Part shown: positions 1 through 7,711 of the stretch, in pieces | How the letters are laid out: each line of letters begins with the position of its first letter | How positions within the stretch are numbered: position 1 is the stretch's first letter | From: Clostridiaceae bacterium | Lineage (GTDB): Bacteria; Bacillota; Clostridia; DSM-8532 | Assembly: GCA_012520615.1 (NCBI GenBank) | Contig: JAAYNX010000023.1 | Location: 1 to 49,189, forward strand | DNA: 49,189 bases | Direction: 5' to 3' | The notes under the pieces: model-generated | The model's database searches: none | Seen by the model: the letters and a program-made list of their open reading frames with translations, nothing else | Told to the model about the DNA's origin: nothing | Position numbers and translations under genes: made by a program

Positions 1-768
1 AGTATGTTCCGCAAGGAAACCCGCCTTTCACCAAAGGCATTCGTTGAATCTTTGGAGAATGGCGCTAAAAACACCATCGGCGTTGCCGCTGCATGTGCAA
101 TAGCCGGTATAATTGTAGGTATAGTGTCTCTTACCGGTATCGGGCTTAAACTTGCCGATGGTTTACTCTTACTTTCGGGAGGCATTGATATTTTTGCTTT
201 ATTCTTGACAATGATTGCTTGTATTATATTGGGGATGGGTGTTCCCACAACTGCGAATTATGTTATCATGGCCACTATTACAGCACCAATCATTTTAAAA
301 CTCATACCTTCGACCCCTGTGCTGGCAGCTCATATGTTTGTCTTCTATTTCGGCATCGTGGCAGATATTACACCACCCGTAGCTTTGGCAGCCTATGCAG
401 GTGCGGCAATATCAGGAGGAAATCCGATACGCACAGGTGTTATTGCAACTAGGTTGGCAATTACTGCTTTCATAATCCCATATATATTTGTGCTTAATCC
501 TGCAATGCTCCTTATAAATACTTCAGTATTTAAGGTAATACAAATTGTAATTACTTCATCAATAGGGATGTTTGCAATTGCCGGCGGTCTTGAGGGCTTT
601 ATGAAGAAAAAGCTGCCTTGGTGGCAAAGAATTCTGGCAATTGTCGGAGGCCTTGGAATGATTGACCCCAACTTTGCAACAGATATAGTTGGTATGGCGC
701 TGATATTAATAGTTGTGGTGTTCCAATACATTATCAAAGACAATACTCATGAGCTTCAAAAAGCATAA
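1..768 (+). CDS. TRAP transporter fused permease, C-terminal part (cut by window edge)
   Basis: This is the C-terminal end of a DctM-type large permease of a TRAP (probably TAXI-type, fused DctQM) transporter, which uses an ion gradient to import organic acids or similar solutes captured by an extracytoplasmic binding protein. The reading frame is open to base 1, so the gene begins to the left and the first ATG at 4 is probably not the start. Visible are about seven hydrophobic membrane segments and the conserved family stretches GMGVPTTANYVIMATITAPI and ADITPPVALAAYAGA. A C-terminal pair of hydrophobic helices follows a KKKLPWWQR basic turn, as in the fused TAXI permeases. The substrate cannot be read from this fragment. 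A hairpin terminator follows at 806-837. Confidence 0.9.
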   Translation, partial: SMFRKETRLSPKAFVESLENGAKNTIGVAAACAIAGIIVGIVSLTGIGLKLADGLLLLSGGIDIFALFLTMIACIILGMGVPTTANYVIMATITAPIILKLIPSTPVLAAHMFVFYFGIVADITPPVALAAYAGAAISGGNPIRTGVIATRLAITAFIIPYIFVLNPAMLLINTSVFKVIQIVITSSIGMFAIAGGLEGFMKKKLPWWQRILAIVGGLGMIDPNFATDIVGMALILIVVVFQYIIKDNTHELQKA

Positions 769-805
769 TCATGGGATAGAATATTAAAAATAGTTAAGAC
801 ACAGA

Positions 806-837
806 ATACCTTCATTATTAATGAGGGTATTTTTTTA
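806..837 (+). terminator. Rho-independent terminator after TRAP permease
   Basis: An 11-bp stem with one mismatch (ATACCTTCATT / AATGAGGGTAT, loop ATT) is followed directly by a run of seven T. It lies 38 bases after the permease stop. Confidence 0.85.
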
Positions 838-1085
838 TCATGACAGGCTTAACCAAAAGCGGGTAAAAGCTTGATTTTAGAGCGGACATCCTTATAATGG
901 ACGCGGCAGATTAGTATTTCCTAATGTATTTACTGGTATGGTATAATATCTATAAACACTACCTAAGCGTCATTATGGTTTTGCCATTCATTAACGTTTC
1001 ACCGGGAGTATACACCCAAACTTAAAAAGGCATCCTTTGCCTATAATTGTGCAGAATATATTTACTTTTATCATAGGAGGAAATT
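838..1085. other. Intergenic region upstream of DUF362 gene
   Basis: No ORF with a ribosome binding site is visible. A TATAAT hexamer at 1042-1047 could be the -10 box of the following gene, but no good -35 box lies 17 bases upstream. The last bases carry the AGGAGG ribosome binding site of the DUF362 gene. Confidence 0.35.
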
Positions 1086-2183
1086 ATGGGGACAAATGTA
1101 TTATTCGCTCCGATGGCTTATTCACGTTATGAAGCATCTCAAAGCCTGCCGGAAAAGTTTTCACGGTTGCTTAAAAAAACCGGACTTGCCGAAAAAGTAA
1201 ACGGCAAGACTGTGGCAATAAAGATGCATGTAGGAAGCGGCATAACTTATTCAACCATTCCACCGGTTTTTATCCGGAAGCTTGTGGATTTTATTAAGCG
1301 TAATAAAGGAGACTGTTTTATAACAGATCACTATGTTTACTCACGCCACCCCGAAAGACGAGGATATACAGAGAGTAATCTTGGTTGTCCCGTTTTGGAT
1401 GACTGCGGGCACTTAGGAAAGTATTACTATACAAAAGATATAGACTTCAGAACCTTTAAACATGTAGATGTGGCAGGCCTTATCCATGATGCCGATATGA
1501 TGATTGATTTTTCTCATGTAAAAGGCCATGGTGCCTGCGGATACGGCGGCGCATGCAAGAATATTGCAATGGGATGTGTTACTGACAGGACCCGTCGAGA
1601 AATACATGGTTTAGAAGGCGGTCTTGTATGGGATAAAGAAAAATGCACATATTGTAAGAAGTGCCTTGACTCCTGCAACCATAAAGCTAACAGTTTCAAT
1701 GAAGAGGGCAGAAACGGTGAATATGTGGTTGATTATCATAACTGTACCCTTTGCCAACACTGTGTAAAGGTTTGTCCTGTTCATGCTATAACACTGGATT
1801 CTCATAATTATACGGATTTTCAGATGGGCATGGCCATATGTACAAAAACTATTCTAGATACCTTTGAACCGGGAAGTGTGTACTATATTAATGTGCTTAC
1901 CTCAATAACAGCTATATGCGATTGTTGGGGACTTACCACCCCCTCTTTGGTTCCCGATATCGGAATAATGGCTAGTAATGATATTGTGGCTATTGAGCGA
2001 GCAAGCCTCGATGCTATAAAAATTGAAAACCTGATCCCGGTAGGTGTACCTCAAGGTTGGGAACTCACTGGCGAAGGCCATCTGTTCCAGCAGCTCCACG
2101 GAAAAGACCCGTATGTTCAGCTGGAAGCTCTTGAGAAGGTTGGGCTGGGAAGCCAGAACTATGAGCTTGTAACGATAAAATAA
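1086..2183 (+). CDS. DUF362 domain protein with two 4Fe-4S clusters
   Basis: This 365-residue protein has an N-terminal DUF362 region (about residues 1-170) and a ferredoxin-like insert with two CxxCxxCxxxC/P motifs: CTYCKKCLDSCN near residue 186 and CTLCQHCVKVCP near residue 220. These should bind two [4Fe-4S] clusters. The remaining C-terminal part resumes the DUF362 fold. DUF362 proteins are common in anaerobes; their reaction is unknown, and an electron-transfer or metal/cofactor role is usually assumed. The ATG is preceded by AGGAGG at good spacing. There is no signal peptide, so it is probably cytoplasmic. It stands alone. Only seven bases after its stop begins a duplicated remnant of downstream genes. 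Confidence 0.88.
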   Translation: MGTNVLFAPMAYSRYEASQSLPEKFSRLLKKTGLAEKVNGKTVAIKMHVGSGITYSTIPPVFIRKLVDFIKRNKGDCFITDHYVYSRHPERRGYTESNLGCPVLDDCGHLGKYYYTKDIDFRTFKHVDVAGLIHDADMMIDFSHVKGHGACGYGGACKNIAMGCVTDRTRREIHGLEGGLVWDKEKCTYCKKCLDSCNHKANSFNEEGRNGEYVVDYHNCTLCQHCVKVCPVHAITLDSHNYTDFQMGMAICTKTILDTFEPGSVYYINVLTSITAICDCWGLTTPSLVPDIGIMASNDIVAIERASLDAIKIENLIPVGVPQGWELTGEGHLFQQLHGKDPYVQLEALEKVGLGSQNYELVTIK

Positions 2184-2190
2184 TAACCAC

Positions 2191-2403
2191 TCTCCTTTCA
2201 GAATGTGTAAAACATCGTAAAAAAACAAACTCTGACTCAGATTAATTTAACCTATATGAGTGAAAGAGTCATCCTATATTGGGTGACTCTTTTTGTTAGT
2301 CTTCTAAAATCAGCGCAACACCGTATCGTAGCATTTCTTCATCAATACCCCCTTCGAGGCCTCCGATAATATTTCCGTCTTTATTAAAAACGTAGCTGGC
2401 AGT
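2191..2403. pseudogene. Remnant copy of RHH-gene 3' end, terminator and thioredoxin 3' end
   Basis: This stretch is about 92 percent identical (about 16 substitutions and two small indels by eye) to 5351-5572. It therefore contains the last codons of the small ribbon-helix-helix gene on the plus strand, the shared bidirectional terminator, and the last codons of the TlpA-type thioredoxin gene on the minus strand. No complete reading frame remains. The similarity stops at a GCA shared with the sequence at 7350, suggesting that the rest of the thioredoxin, ccdA and yjfB copies were deleted. Confidence 0.9.
2263..2295. terminator. Hairpin terminator inside the remnant copy
   Basis: AAAGAGTCATCC pairs with GGGTGACTCTTT across a six-base loop and is followed by a T run. 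It is the duplicate of the hairpin at 5423-5456 and may now terminate the DUF362 transcript. Confidence 0.75.
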
Positions 2404-2427
2404 GCAGATATTTCTTGCGTATGACTA
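2404..2427 (+). repeat. Short direct repeat marking a duplication junction
   Basis: A 24-base stretch starting GCAGATATTT is repeated at 7350-7373 with one mismatch, and weaker similarity continues for roughly 35 more bases. In the left copy it directly abuts the thioredoxin remnant; in the right copy it lies upstream of yjfB. This marks the deletion point described in the findings. Confidence 0.8.
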
Positions 2428-2494
2428 ATAAAACTTATAAAACGGTTAGGTGGTATACTTTTCATTAAATAAGGGAAATGTCGCATATTTTATC

Positions 2495-2523
2495 TTGACA
2501 AAGTCTTCTATTTGTACTATAAT
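2495..2523 (+). promoter_or_regulatory. Consensus sigma-A promoter for secreted protein gene
   Basis: TTGACA at 2495-2500 and TATAAT at 2518-2523 are separated by exactly 17 bases, matching the vegetative consensus perfectly. The gene starts about 80 bases downstream. Confidence 0.88.
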
Positions 2524-2602
2524 TTAACCATCATAAATAACAATGGTAATCATGATATACTCTACTATTTGTGTATTTTATTAATATCACGGAGGTTTTA
2601 GT

Positions 2603-3271
2603 ATGAAACATTTTAGAATTTTAACATTAGCACTATGCTTTTGCACCTTTTTTTCAGTTACTTCCTTTGCATTCACTGATAATACTAACAACATTGTTAC
2701 AGAACAGATTACAGAACAGATCAAGGTGTATAGTAGGGAGGATTTTATTGCCCGAATAGCAGAAGTTGAAAATAGTACTATTGGAAGTTCAAATAGAAAA
2801 GTCGCACAAATTGAGACTTCTTCTAAAGTCAGGCTCCCTCTTAACGACTACAGTTATAAGACCTTACCTCTAACACGAAAAGGAACCATGGACGGTTTTT
2901 ACACTTATCATGAATATATAAAAACTAAGAACTTCGGAGCTGGAAATTCCGCAGAGCAGGGAGTTTTATACATCCAATACAATGTTTTATCTTTCCGTCA
3001 AATAACCGGTATTGCTGCAGCATGGACTGGTGCAAACGCTTCTGGTCCATACACATTTACCGAGTACTATCATAATTATACTTATACAGGTAAGAGTATT
3101 TCTCAGCAAGCCAGAGGAGCTATTGAAATAGCAATTGACGTATCTGGAAAAGGTGGCTTAGATTATAAGAACAAACTACTAGGTGTTGGATTTAGTGTAT
3201 CGGTGACTATAGGAACTACGTGTTATGTAAGAAAAGTCGAATCTTGGTCCGGTACACTGTCAATTTACTAG
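2603..3271 (+). CDS. Secreted protein of unknown function
   Basis: This 222-residue protein begins with a clear signal peptide: a short basic N-terminus, a hydrophobic core and a likely cleavage after SFA near residue 24. The mature part has no motif I can name. It is rich in Tyr, Ser, Thr and Gly, and the C-terminal half looks like beta-strands (for example GVGFSVSVTIGTTCYVRKV), so a secreted beta-rich domain is likely. There is one cysteine in the mature chain. The ATG has a CGGAGG ribosome binding site, and a perfect sigma-A promoter lies upstream. It precedes a membrane-anchored protein, separated by a GC-rich hairpin. No intact second copy exists in the duplicated locus. Confidence 0.75.
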   Translation: MKHFRILTLALCFCTFFSVTSFAFTDNTNNIVTEQITEQIKVYSREDFIARIAEVENSTIGSSNRKVAQIETSSKVRLPLNDYSYKTLPLTRKGTMDGFYTYHEYIKTKNFGAGNSAEQGVLYIQYNVLSFRQITGIAAAWTGANASGPYTFTEYYHNYTYTGKSISQQARGAIEIAIDVSGKGGLDYKNKLLGVGFSVSVTIGTTCYVRKVESWSGTLSIY

Positions 3272-3285
3272 GCCCAATTACATAA

Positions 3286-3312
3286 AGGGGGCTAAAGATA
3301 TTATATGCCCCC
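3286..3312 (+). terminator. GC-rich hairpin between two genes
   Basis: AGGGGGC and GCCCCCT pair across a 13-base AT-rich loop just after the secreted protein gene. There is no T run, so it may be a weak terminator, an attenuator or an mRNA-stabilising 3' structure. Confidence 0.5.
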
Positions 3313-3341
3313 TCTATACATAATATGGAGGGTACAACATC

Positions 3342-3947
3342 ATGAAAAAGTTTTTCATAACTTTTGCCATCATACTTACTTGTGTCTTTATCTGGCTCTT
3401 TATCAGGCCTGCACAAGAAACATACATTAAAGAAGTGCCCAGTTACAAGGTAACAGAGTTCAATTTTAGCCATGCAATATCATCAGCCATTGGGCTAAAA
3501 GATATTGGCGGTGATTTAATGATAACCGATTTTAGTATATCCAATGATAATCAGGGCTATATCAGCTATTTATCAATTCATGCCTTACATACATCAAAGG
3601 AAGTATACGACCAGTATGCCATTCAATATCTTACAGAAAATGAAAAGGGAAAATACATAATCCATAAGGCCGTTTTACAGCAGGCTAGTATCAAGGGTAT
3701 TGATATCAACACTATTTCAAACACCCTCAAGGATTTACCAATGGAAGACTTCTCTTCCATAAGGAGCTTAGGCTATTATCAAACGATCAATATTACCTCT
3801 AAAGCTCAAAGTTTTATAGTTGGCCAGGATGGCATAAAACTTTTAGAGGGCAATACCAAAAATGAATTGGAGAATGTTTATGTCATCTATGGCACACCAA
3901 GGGAAACCAATGAATACCCCATTTTTTACTACATTTCAGTGAAATAA
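3342..3947 (+). CDS. Membrane-anchored protein of unknown function
   Basis: This 201-residue protein has a single N-terminal hydrophobic segment (about residues 4-22, FFITFAIILTCVFIWLFI) after a KK pair, so it is an uncleaved membrane anchor or a signal peptide; the rest should lie outside the membrane. No known domain is recognised. It starts with ATG after a GGAGGG ribosome binding site and may be cotranscribed with the secreted protein gene just upstream. Its last 42 codons and stop are duplicated at 7419-7547, where they form a truncated copy. A palindromic repeat follows its stop at 3977. Confidence 0.72.
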   Translation: MKKFFITFAIILTCVFIWLFIRPAQETYIKEVPSYKVTEFNFSHAISSAIGLKDIGGDLMITDFSISNDNQGYISYLSIHALHTSKEVYDQYAIQYLTENEKGKYIIHKAVLQQASIKGIDINTISNTLKDLPMEDFSSIRSLGYYQTINITSKAQSFIVGQDGIKLLEGNTKNELENVYVIYGTPRETNEYPIFYYISVK

Positions 3948-3976
3948 TATTTTTTGAATGTATCATATAATTTAAT

Positions 3977-4119
3977 AGGGGCTGCCTAAAATAGACGGTC
4001 ATCCTGTGAGAATGAAGGATCTTAATAGAATCTGTGCATAACAGCATGATCTTAAAGATCCTTCATCTAATTTATATCTTCAGAATGACACCTTCAATAT
4101 TTTGAGACAGCTCTTTTTG
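3977..4119. repeat. Palindromic MITE-like element, copy 1
   Basis: The element has imperfect terminal inverted repeats (AGGGGCTGCCTAAAATA versus AGAGCTGTCTCAAAATA on the other strand) and internal arms (GTCATCCTG / CAGAATGAC, AAGGATCTT / AAAGATCCTT), so its whole length of about 140 bases can fold into one hairpin. A related element lies at 28619-28763. It has no coding capacity. The right end carries a T run and could serve as a terminator. Confidence 0.8.
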
Positions 4120-4140
4120 TATGCAAAAGAAAAAAATATA

Positions 4141-4169
4141 TTGACTTAAGATTTTTACGATGATATCAT
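4141..4169 (+). promoter_or_regulatory. Sigma-A promoter of the SPFH-RHH operon
   Basis: TTGACT at 4141-4146 and TATCAT at 4164-4169 are separated by 17 bases. It lies between the palindromic repeat and the SPFH start codon, about 45 bases upstream of the latter. Confidence 0.72.
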
Positions 4170-4212
4170 TTTAATATTATATATATATTATTTTGAAATC
4201 GGAGGTCTGTAT

Positions 4213-5223
4213 ATGGAAAAAATTTATTCCAACGAGATTGAGCTTAATGCCAAAAACGGAATGCCTGTACTAATACTTAGCATTTTTCTCGTATTTGCCG
4301 GAATAGCCGCTATAATTGTAGGTGCTATTCTTATAGAAAATCTAAAGCCGGCAGCAATCGGTGTGATTCTTCTTATTCTAGGCATACTCTACACTTGCGT
4401 TTGTTGGATTCCGTTTTTAGGATTGAAAATACTAAAGCCCCAGGAAGCCCTTGTTCTCACATTATTCGGTGAGTACATCGGCACTATAAAGGGAGAAGGC
4501 TTTTTCTTTGTAAATCCTTTTGTATCAGCTGTAAATCCCACTGCGGGGAAAGGCATGGCAACAGGAACAGAAGATCAGAATCCCAACGCACAAATAAATA
4601 CAACTACAGGGAATATTAATCTAAACATCCCTAGCAAGATTATTTCTTTAAAAGCTATGACTCTTAATAACAATAAACAAAAGGTCAATGACGCTCTTGG
4701 AAATCCTATTGAAATAGGGATTGTAGTAATATGGCGTGTCATTGATACTGCTAAAGCCGCATTTAATGTAGACAATTATAAAGCATTCCTATCAATACAA
4801 AGTGACTCTGCTCTTCGCAACATTGCAAGGCTCTATCCTTATGACATGGCCGATGACGGTGAGGAAATGACCTTACGAGGCAGCAGCCAAGAAGTTGCAG
4901 ATAAGCTTAAAGCAGAAATTCAATCCAGAGTAGATATCGCCGGTCTCGAAATAATCGAGGCAAGAATTACACATTTGGCCTACGCACCGGAAATAGCTGC
5001 CGCAATGCTGCAAAGGCAACAAGCGGCAGCAATTATTGATGCCAGGAAGATGATTGTCGACGGCGCTGTTGGAATGGTTGAAATGGCTTTAGCAAAATTA
5101 AGCGAAAACGATGTTATACAGTTGGATGAGGAAAGGAAAGCTGCCATGGTCAGCAATCTGCTTGTAGTACTTTGCGGTAATAAAGACGCTCAGCCCATAG
5201 TAAATAGCGGGTCGATATATTAA
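4213..5223 (+). CDS. SPFH (band 7) domain membrane protein
   Basis: This 336-residue protein has two N-terminal hydrophobic segments (about residues 17-40 and 45-70), then an SPFH/band 7 domain from about residue 75 ([23 protein letters not shown]) to about 285, ending with a helical tail. SPFH proteins form membrane-bound oligomeric rings and scaffold other membrane proteins or proteases. There is an Asn/Thr-rich insertion near residues 120-140. It starts at ATG after CGGAGG and has its own promoter. A 58-residue ribbon-helix-helix gene follows after five bases, so the two are almost certainly translated together. The partner suggests a regulatory link, but no function is established. Confidence 0.88.
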   Translation: MEKIYSNEIELNAKNGMPVLILSIFLVFAGIAAIIVGAILIENLKPAAIGVILLILGILYTCVCWIPFLGLKILKPQEALVLTLFGEYIGTIKGEGFFFVNPFVSAVNPTAGKGMATGTEDQNPNAQINTTTGNINLNIPSKIISLKAMTLNNNKQKVNDALGNPIEIGIVVIWRVIDTAKAAFNVDNYKAFLSIQSDSALRNIARLYPYDMADDGEEMTLRGSSQEVADKLKAEIQSRVDIAGLEIIEARITHLAYAPEIAAAMLQRQQAAAIIDARKMIVDGAVGMVEMALAKLSENDVIQLDEERKAAMVSNLLVVLCGNKDAQPIVNSGSIY

Positions 5224-5228
5224 TTGTT

Positions 5229-5405
5229 ATGGTAAAGAAAAATGAGAATGACAAAAAGCAAATATTGTTACGTTTAGCTCCAACTCTCTGGAAAGAGCTG
5301 GCATCATGGGCTGAGGATGATTTCCGCTCAATCAACGGGCAGATTGAATATCTCCTTTCAGAATGTGTAAAACATCGTAAAAAAATAAACTCTGACTCGG
5401 ATTGA
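5229..5405 (+). CDS. Small Arc-type ribbon-helix-helix protein paired with SPFH
   Basis: This 58-codon ORF starts at ATG 5229, five bases after the SPFH stop. Its translation has the hallmarks of a ribbon-helix-helix (Arc/MetJ-like) DNA-binding protein: a short strand KQILLRLAP, a first helix TLWKELASWAEDD, the turn RSINGQ, and a second helix IEYLLSECVKHRKK. The FRSINGQIEYLL segment resembles the Arc-like stretch that ends in a tetramer-forming helix. Such proteins bind DNA as dimers through the first strand. The gene is too short for usual ORF cut-offs. Its 3' end is duplicated at 2191. The identity of the fold is clear by pattern; the DNA target is unknown. Confidence 0.8.
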   Translation: MVKKNENDKKQILLRLAPTLWKELASWAEDDFRSINGQIEYLLSECVKHRKKINSDSD

Positions 5406-5422
5406 TTTAACCTATATGAGTG

Positions 5423-5457
5423 AAAGAGTCTCCCTATACTGGGTGACTCTTTTTTTG
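5423..5457. terminator. Bidirectional terminator between RHH and thioredoxin genes
   Basis: GAAAGAGTC and GACTCTTT pair around CCCTATACTGGG with a T run on the plus strand. It lies between two convergent genes, and its duplicate is at 2263-2295. Confidence 0.8.
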
Positions 5458-6138
5458 TTAGTCTTCTAAAATCAGTGATACGCCGTATCGTAGTGTTTCT
5501 TCATCAATGCCCCCTTCGAGGGCTCCGATAATATTTCCGTCTTTATTAATAAAAAACGTGGTTGGCAGTGCACGTATGCCATATGTTGCCGCAGCATTCT
5601 GCTTGGTATCAAAGAGTACGGTAAAAGTAAATCCCTGCTCCTCTACATGCATCTTTCCTTTTTCTACTGTCTCTCTTCCCCCATCGACCATATCAACCAT
5701 CAGGAATAACAACTCATCTTTGGAGTACTCTTCCGATACTTTGTTGAAATGAGGCATCTCATCCTTGCAAGGCGGGCACCAACTAGCCCAGAAATTGAGA
5801 ACAATCGGAGTTCCTATATAATCTGACAGCTTTACTTCGTTTCCGTCATAATCCAATACCTTAAAGTCTGATGCCTTAAAAGGCTCATCTTCTTGCGGTT
5901 CTTCCCCTTGTTGTAGCTCTTCTCCCTGAGGATCTTCTTCTTGAGGTTCACCTCCCGGCGCAGATGTCTCTGAAGGCGGAACTGAAGCGGAGGATGTCGG
6001 TGTACTTGTTTCTGTGGGAAGTCCTAGGGAATTGGGCGCTTTATATCGCTCGGTTAAATAATTGTATCCTATTACAGCAACTAGAATTAGCAATATAAAA
6101 CCCGCAATATATAATAATGATTTTACTTTTTTGTTCAT
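5458..6138 (-). CDS. TlpA-like membrane-anchored thioredoxin
   Basis: This 226-residue extracytoplasmic thiol-disulfide protein has an N-terminal membrane anchor (about residues 7-26) and a Pro/Glu/Gln-rich low-complexity linker (about 36-90). An AhpC-TSA/Redoxin-type thioredoxin domain follows, with the active site WCPPC near residue 120 and a cis-proline in ALPTTFF. It would reduce or rearrange disulfides outside the membrane, receiving electrons through the CcdA protein encoded just upstream on the same strand. The ATG is preceded by AAGGAGG. The glutamate-rich linker contains imperfect GEEPQE-like repeats. The 3' end of this gene is present as a decayed copy at 2290-2403. Confidence 0.9.
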   Translation of the reverse strand: MNKKVKSLLYIAGFILLILVAVIGYNYLTERYKAPNSLGLPTETSTPTSSASVPPSETSAPGGEPQEEDPQGEELQQGEEPQEDEPFKASDFKVLDYDGNEVKLSDYIGTPIVLNFWASWCPPCKDEMPHFNKVSEEYSKDELLFLMVDMVDGGRETVEKGKMHVEEQGFTFTVLFDTKQNAAATYGIRALPTTFFINKDGNIIGALEGGIDEETLRYGVSLILED

Positions 6139-6183
6139 GGTGCCTCCTTACTGATTTGAAGTTTACGTCTTAATATTTATTCA

Positions 6184-6849
6184 CTAGAATGTAAAAAAAG
6201 CAAGTATTCTTCCCAATAAACCTGTCATCATTGCAATACCTAATATTATCAATATGAGTCCCGAAATAATGTTCACTGTCCTATAATTTCTCTTAATAAA
6301 GTCAAAAACACCTTTTAGTTTATCAAGAATCATCGCAGAAACAACAAATGGTATTCCCAATCCCATTGAAAAACTCAGCAGCATAAGAATTCCTTTATAA
6401 CTTCCCTGAGAGGTAGCTGCTAACATAAGAGCAGAGCCAAGGAAAGCTCCCACGCAAGGTGTCCATCCTATTGAGAAAATAACGCCGAATAAGGCCGACG
6501 AAAAAAATCCCGGTTCTGAGGGCTTATAATCAAAACTATTGTTTCTTGTTAAAAATGAAAGGTTGATAACACCCATATAGCTAAGCCCAAAGATAATGAT
6601 AATACCCCCAGCCATAATGTTTATCCACTTAGAATATCTTATAAGTAGGCTTCCAAGTGTACCAGCAAATGCCCCTAACAATACAAATACTATGGTAAAG
6701 CCAAGCACGAAGCCCAATGCATTTCTAATAGTTTTTTTACCGTTTTCGGTGCCTCCTGCAAAATAGGAAATATATATGGGAAGCAACGGAAGCATACACG
6801 GTGAAATAAATGCTATGATCCCTTCTAGAAAAGTAATAAGATAATCCAT
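6184..6849 (-). CDS. ccdA: CcdA-type thiol-disulfide membrane transporter
   Basis: This 221-residue protein has six hydrophobic membrane segments typical of the CcdA/DsbD core. It carries two membrane cysteines in family positions: SPCMLPLLPIY near residue 17 and GWTPCVGA near residue 130. CcdA moves reducing equivalents from cytoplasmic thioredoxin across the membrane to extracytoplasmic thioredoxin-like proteins. The natural acceptor here is the TlpA-like protein encoded 45 bases downstream, so the two form an operon. No cytochrome c maturation genes are nearby, which fits a general or sporulation-related disulfide reduction role. Confidence 0.93.
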   Translation of the reverse strand: MDYLITFLEGIIAFISPCMLPLLPIYISYFAGGTENGKKTIRNALGFVLGFTIVFVLLGAFAGTLGSLLIRYSKWINIMAGGIIIIFGLSYMGVINLSFLTRNNSFDYKPSEPGFFSSALFGVIFSIGWTPCVGAFLGSALMLAATSQGSYKGILMLLSFSMGLGIPFVVSAMILDKLKGVFDFIKRNYRTVNIISGLILIILGIAMMTGLLGRILAFFTF

Positions 6850-6975
6850 AGACGGCTCCTTTTATTTACTTAGGGTTTCCCCTTTTATGCAAAAATCCCC
6901 AGAATGATTGTACATACTTATTCTAATTGTTTGCTTAAGAATCGGGTAACATATCAATTTGGTTATAAGAATTAT

Positions 6976-7005
6976 ATTATATCCCCGACCTTTTTTCAGT
7001 AACAA
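6976..7005 (-). promoter_or_regulatory. Putative promoter of ccdA-thioredoxin operon
   Basis: Read on the minus strand, TTGTTA (7005-7000) and TATAAT (6981-6976) are separated by 18 bases. It sits about 130 bases upstream of the ccdA start. Confidence 0.5.
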
Positions 7006-7021
7006 AGTGACATAACAGCAC

Positions 7022-7054
7022 AAAAAAATACCGAGGATTGCATATCCCCGGTAT
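7022..7054 (-). terminator. Terminator of yjfB
   Basis: On the minus strand ATACCGGGGAT pairs with ATCCTCGGTAT across a short loop and is followed by seven T. It starts 13 bases after the yjfB stop. Confidence 0.87.
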
Positions 7055-7067
7055 GGTATCGGAAGAT

Positions 7068-7244
7068 TCAAAGTCTAATATCAACATTCTGTCCTAAATT
7101 TGGTTGGACACTTTGCTGCAATACTTTAAGCAAAGCCTCTACGTTTGTCTCCGCACTGGTCATAGCCTTTTTCATAACAGCTATCCCCACCTGTTGCATC
7201 AATTGGCCTTGCTTCATCGAAATAGATAATGCTGCAACATCCAT
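7068..7244 (-). CDS. yjfB: YjfB family small protein (putative motility-associated)
   Basis: The encoded 58-residue protein begins MDVAALSIS and contains the block MKQGQLMQQVGIAVMKKAM, which matches the YjfB family found in motile Firmicutes. The function is not established; in Bacillus the family is associated with sigma-D/motility genes. I chose the internal ATG at 7244 because GGAG lies 9 bases upstream; the longer frame to 7262 would include that ribosome binding site. A strong terminator follows, so it is monocistronic. No other motility gene is in the window. Confidence 0.78.
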   Translation of the reverse strand: MDVAALSISMKQGQLMQQVGIAVMKKAMTSAETNVEALLKVLQQSVQPNLGQNVDIRL

Positions 7245-7349
7245 AAAAATCAACTCCAGCATTTAGTACTATAATAATACCCACAATAACTTAGCTTGAA
7301 TCACTTCACAGCTCCTTTATTTTACGGTTATGCTCCGCAATTCTTAAAA

Positions 7350-7373
7350 GCAGATATTACTTGCGTATGACTA
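7350..7373 (+). repeat. Right-hand copy of the duplication junction repeat
   Basis: It matches 2404-2427 with one mismatch in 24 bases. It lies upstream of yjfB and about 45 bases before the truncated gene copy at 7419. The rest of 7245-7418 holds no ORF that I can support. Confidence 0.78.
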
Positions 7374-7418
7374 AAAAGTTTTAAACGACAGGGACGTATA
7401 CATTTTATAAGCTTTTTA

Positions 7419-7547
7419 GTTGACCATGATGGCATAAAGCGTTTAGAAAGCAATACAGAAAATGAATTAGAGAATGTTTATGTCCTCTATTGCATACCAA
7501 AAGAAACCAACGAATTCCCCGTTTTTTACTACATTTCAGCGAAATAA
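7419..7547 (+). pseudogene. 3' fragment of a second copy of the 3342-3947 gene
   Basis: This 129-base segment aligns without gaps to 3819-3947 and keeps the reading frame for 42 codons to the same TAA stop, with 18 substitutions (86 percent identity by eye). It lacks a start codon, ribosome binding site and the first 159 codons, so it is a pseudogene. Similarity continues for about 20 bases after the stop. Many substitutions change amino acids, consistent with loss of constraint. Confidence 0.88.
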
Positions 7548-7600
7548 GTGTTTTTGAATGCATCATATATGATGACCAAGAATTTGACATACACTTATTC

Positions 7601-7630
7601 AAAAAGGAGCAGATTCCTCTGCTCCTTTTT
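7601..7630. terminator. Bidirectional terminator downstream of dehydrogenase operon
   Basis: A perfect 12-bp stem (AAAAAGGAGCAG / CTGCTCCTTTTT) with a six-base loop carries its own A and T tracts, so it can act on both strands. The dehydrogenase gene ends 80 bases to the right on the minus strand. Confidence 0.82.
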
Positions 7631-7711
7631 GGAGGTCTTTCTTATATAAATGACGCCTCTATACCCCCATACCCTATCATGCTCTTGTACTGATAAAGTT
7701 TAGAAATTTTA

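Noticed and set aside
6862-7071. 69-codon minus-strand frame between ccdA and yjfB
   Set aside because: It covers the yjfB terminator and the ccdA promoter, lacks a ribosome binding site and has no family match by eye.
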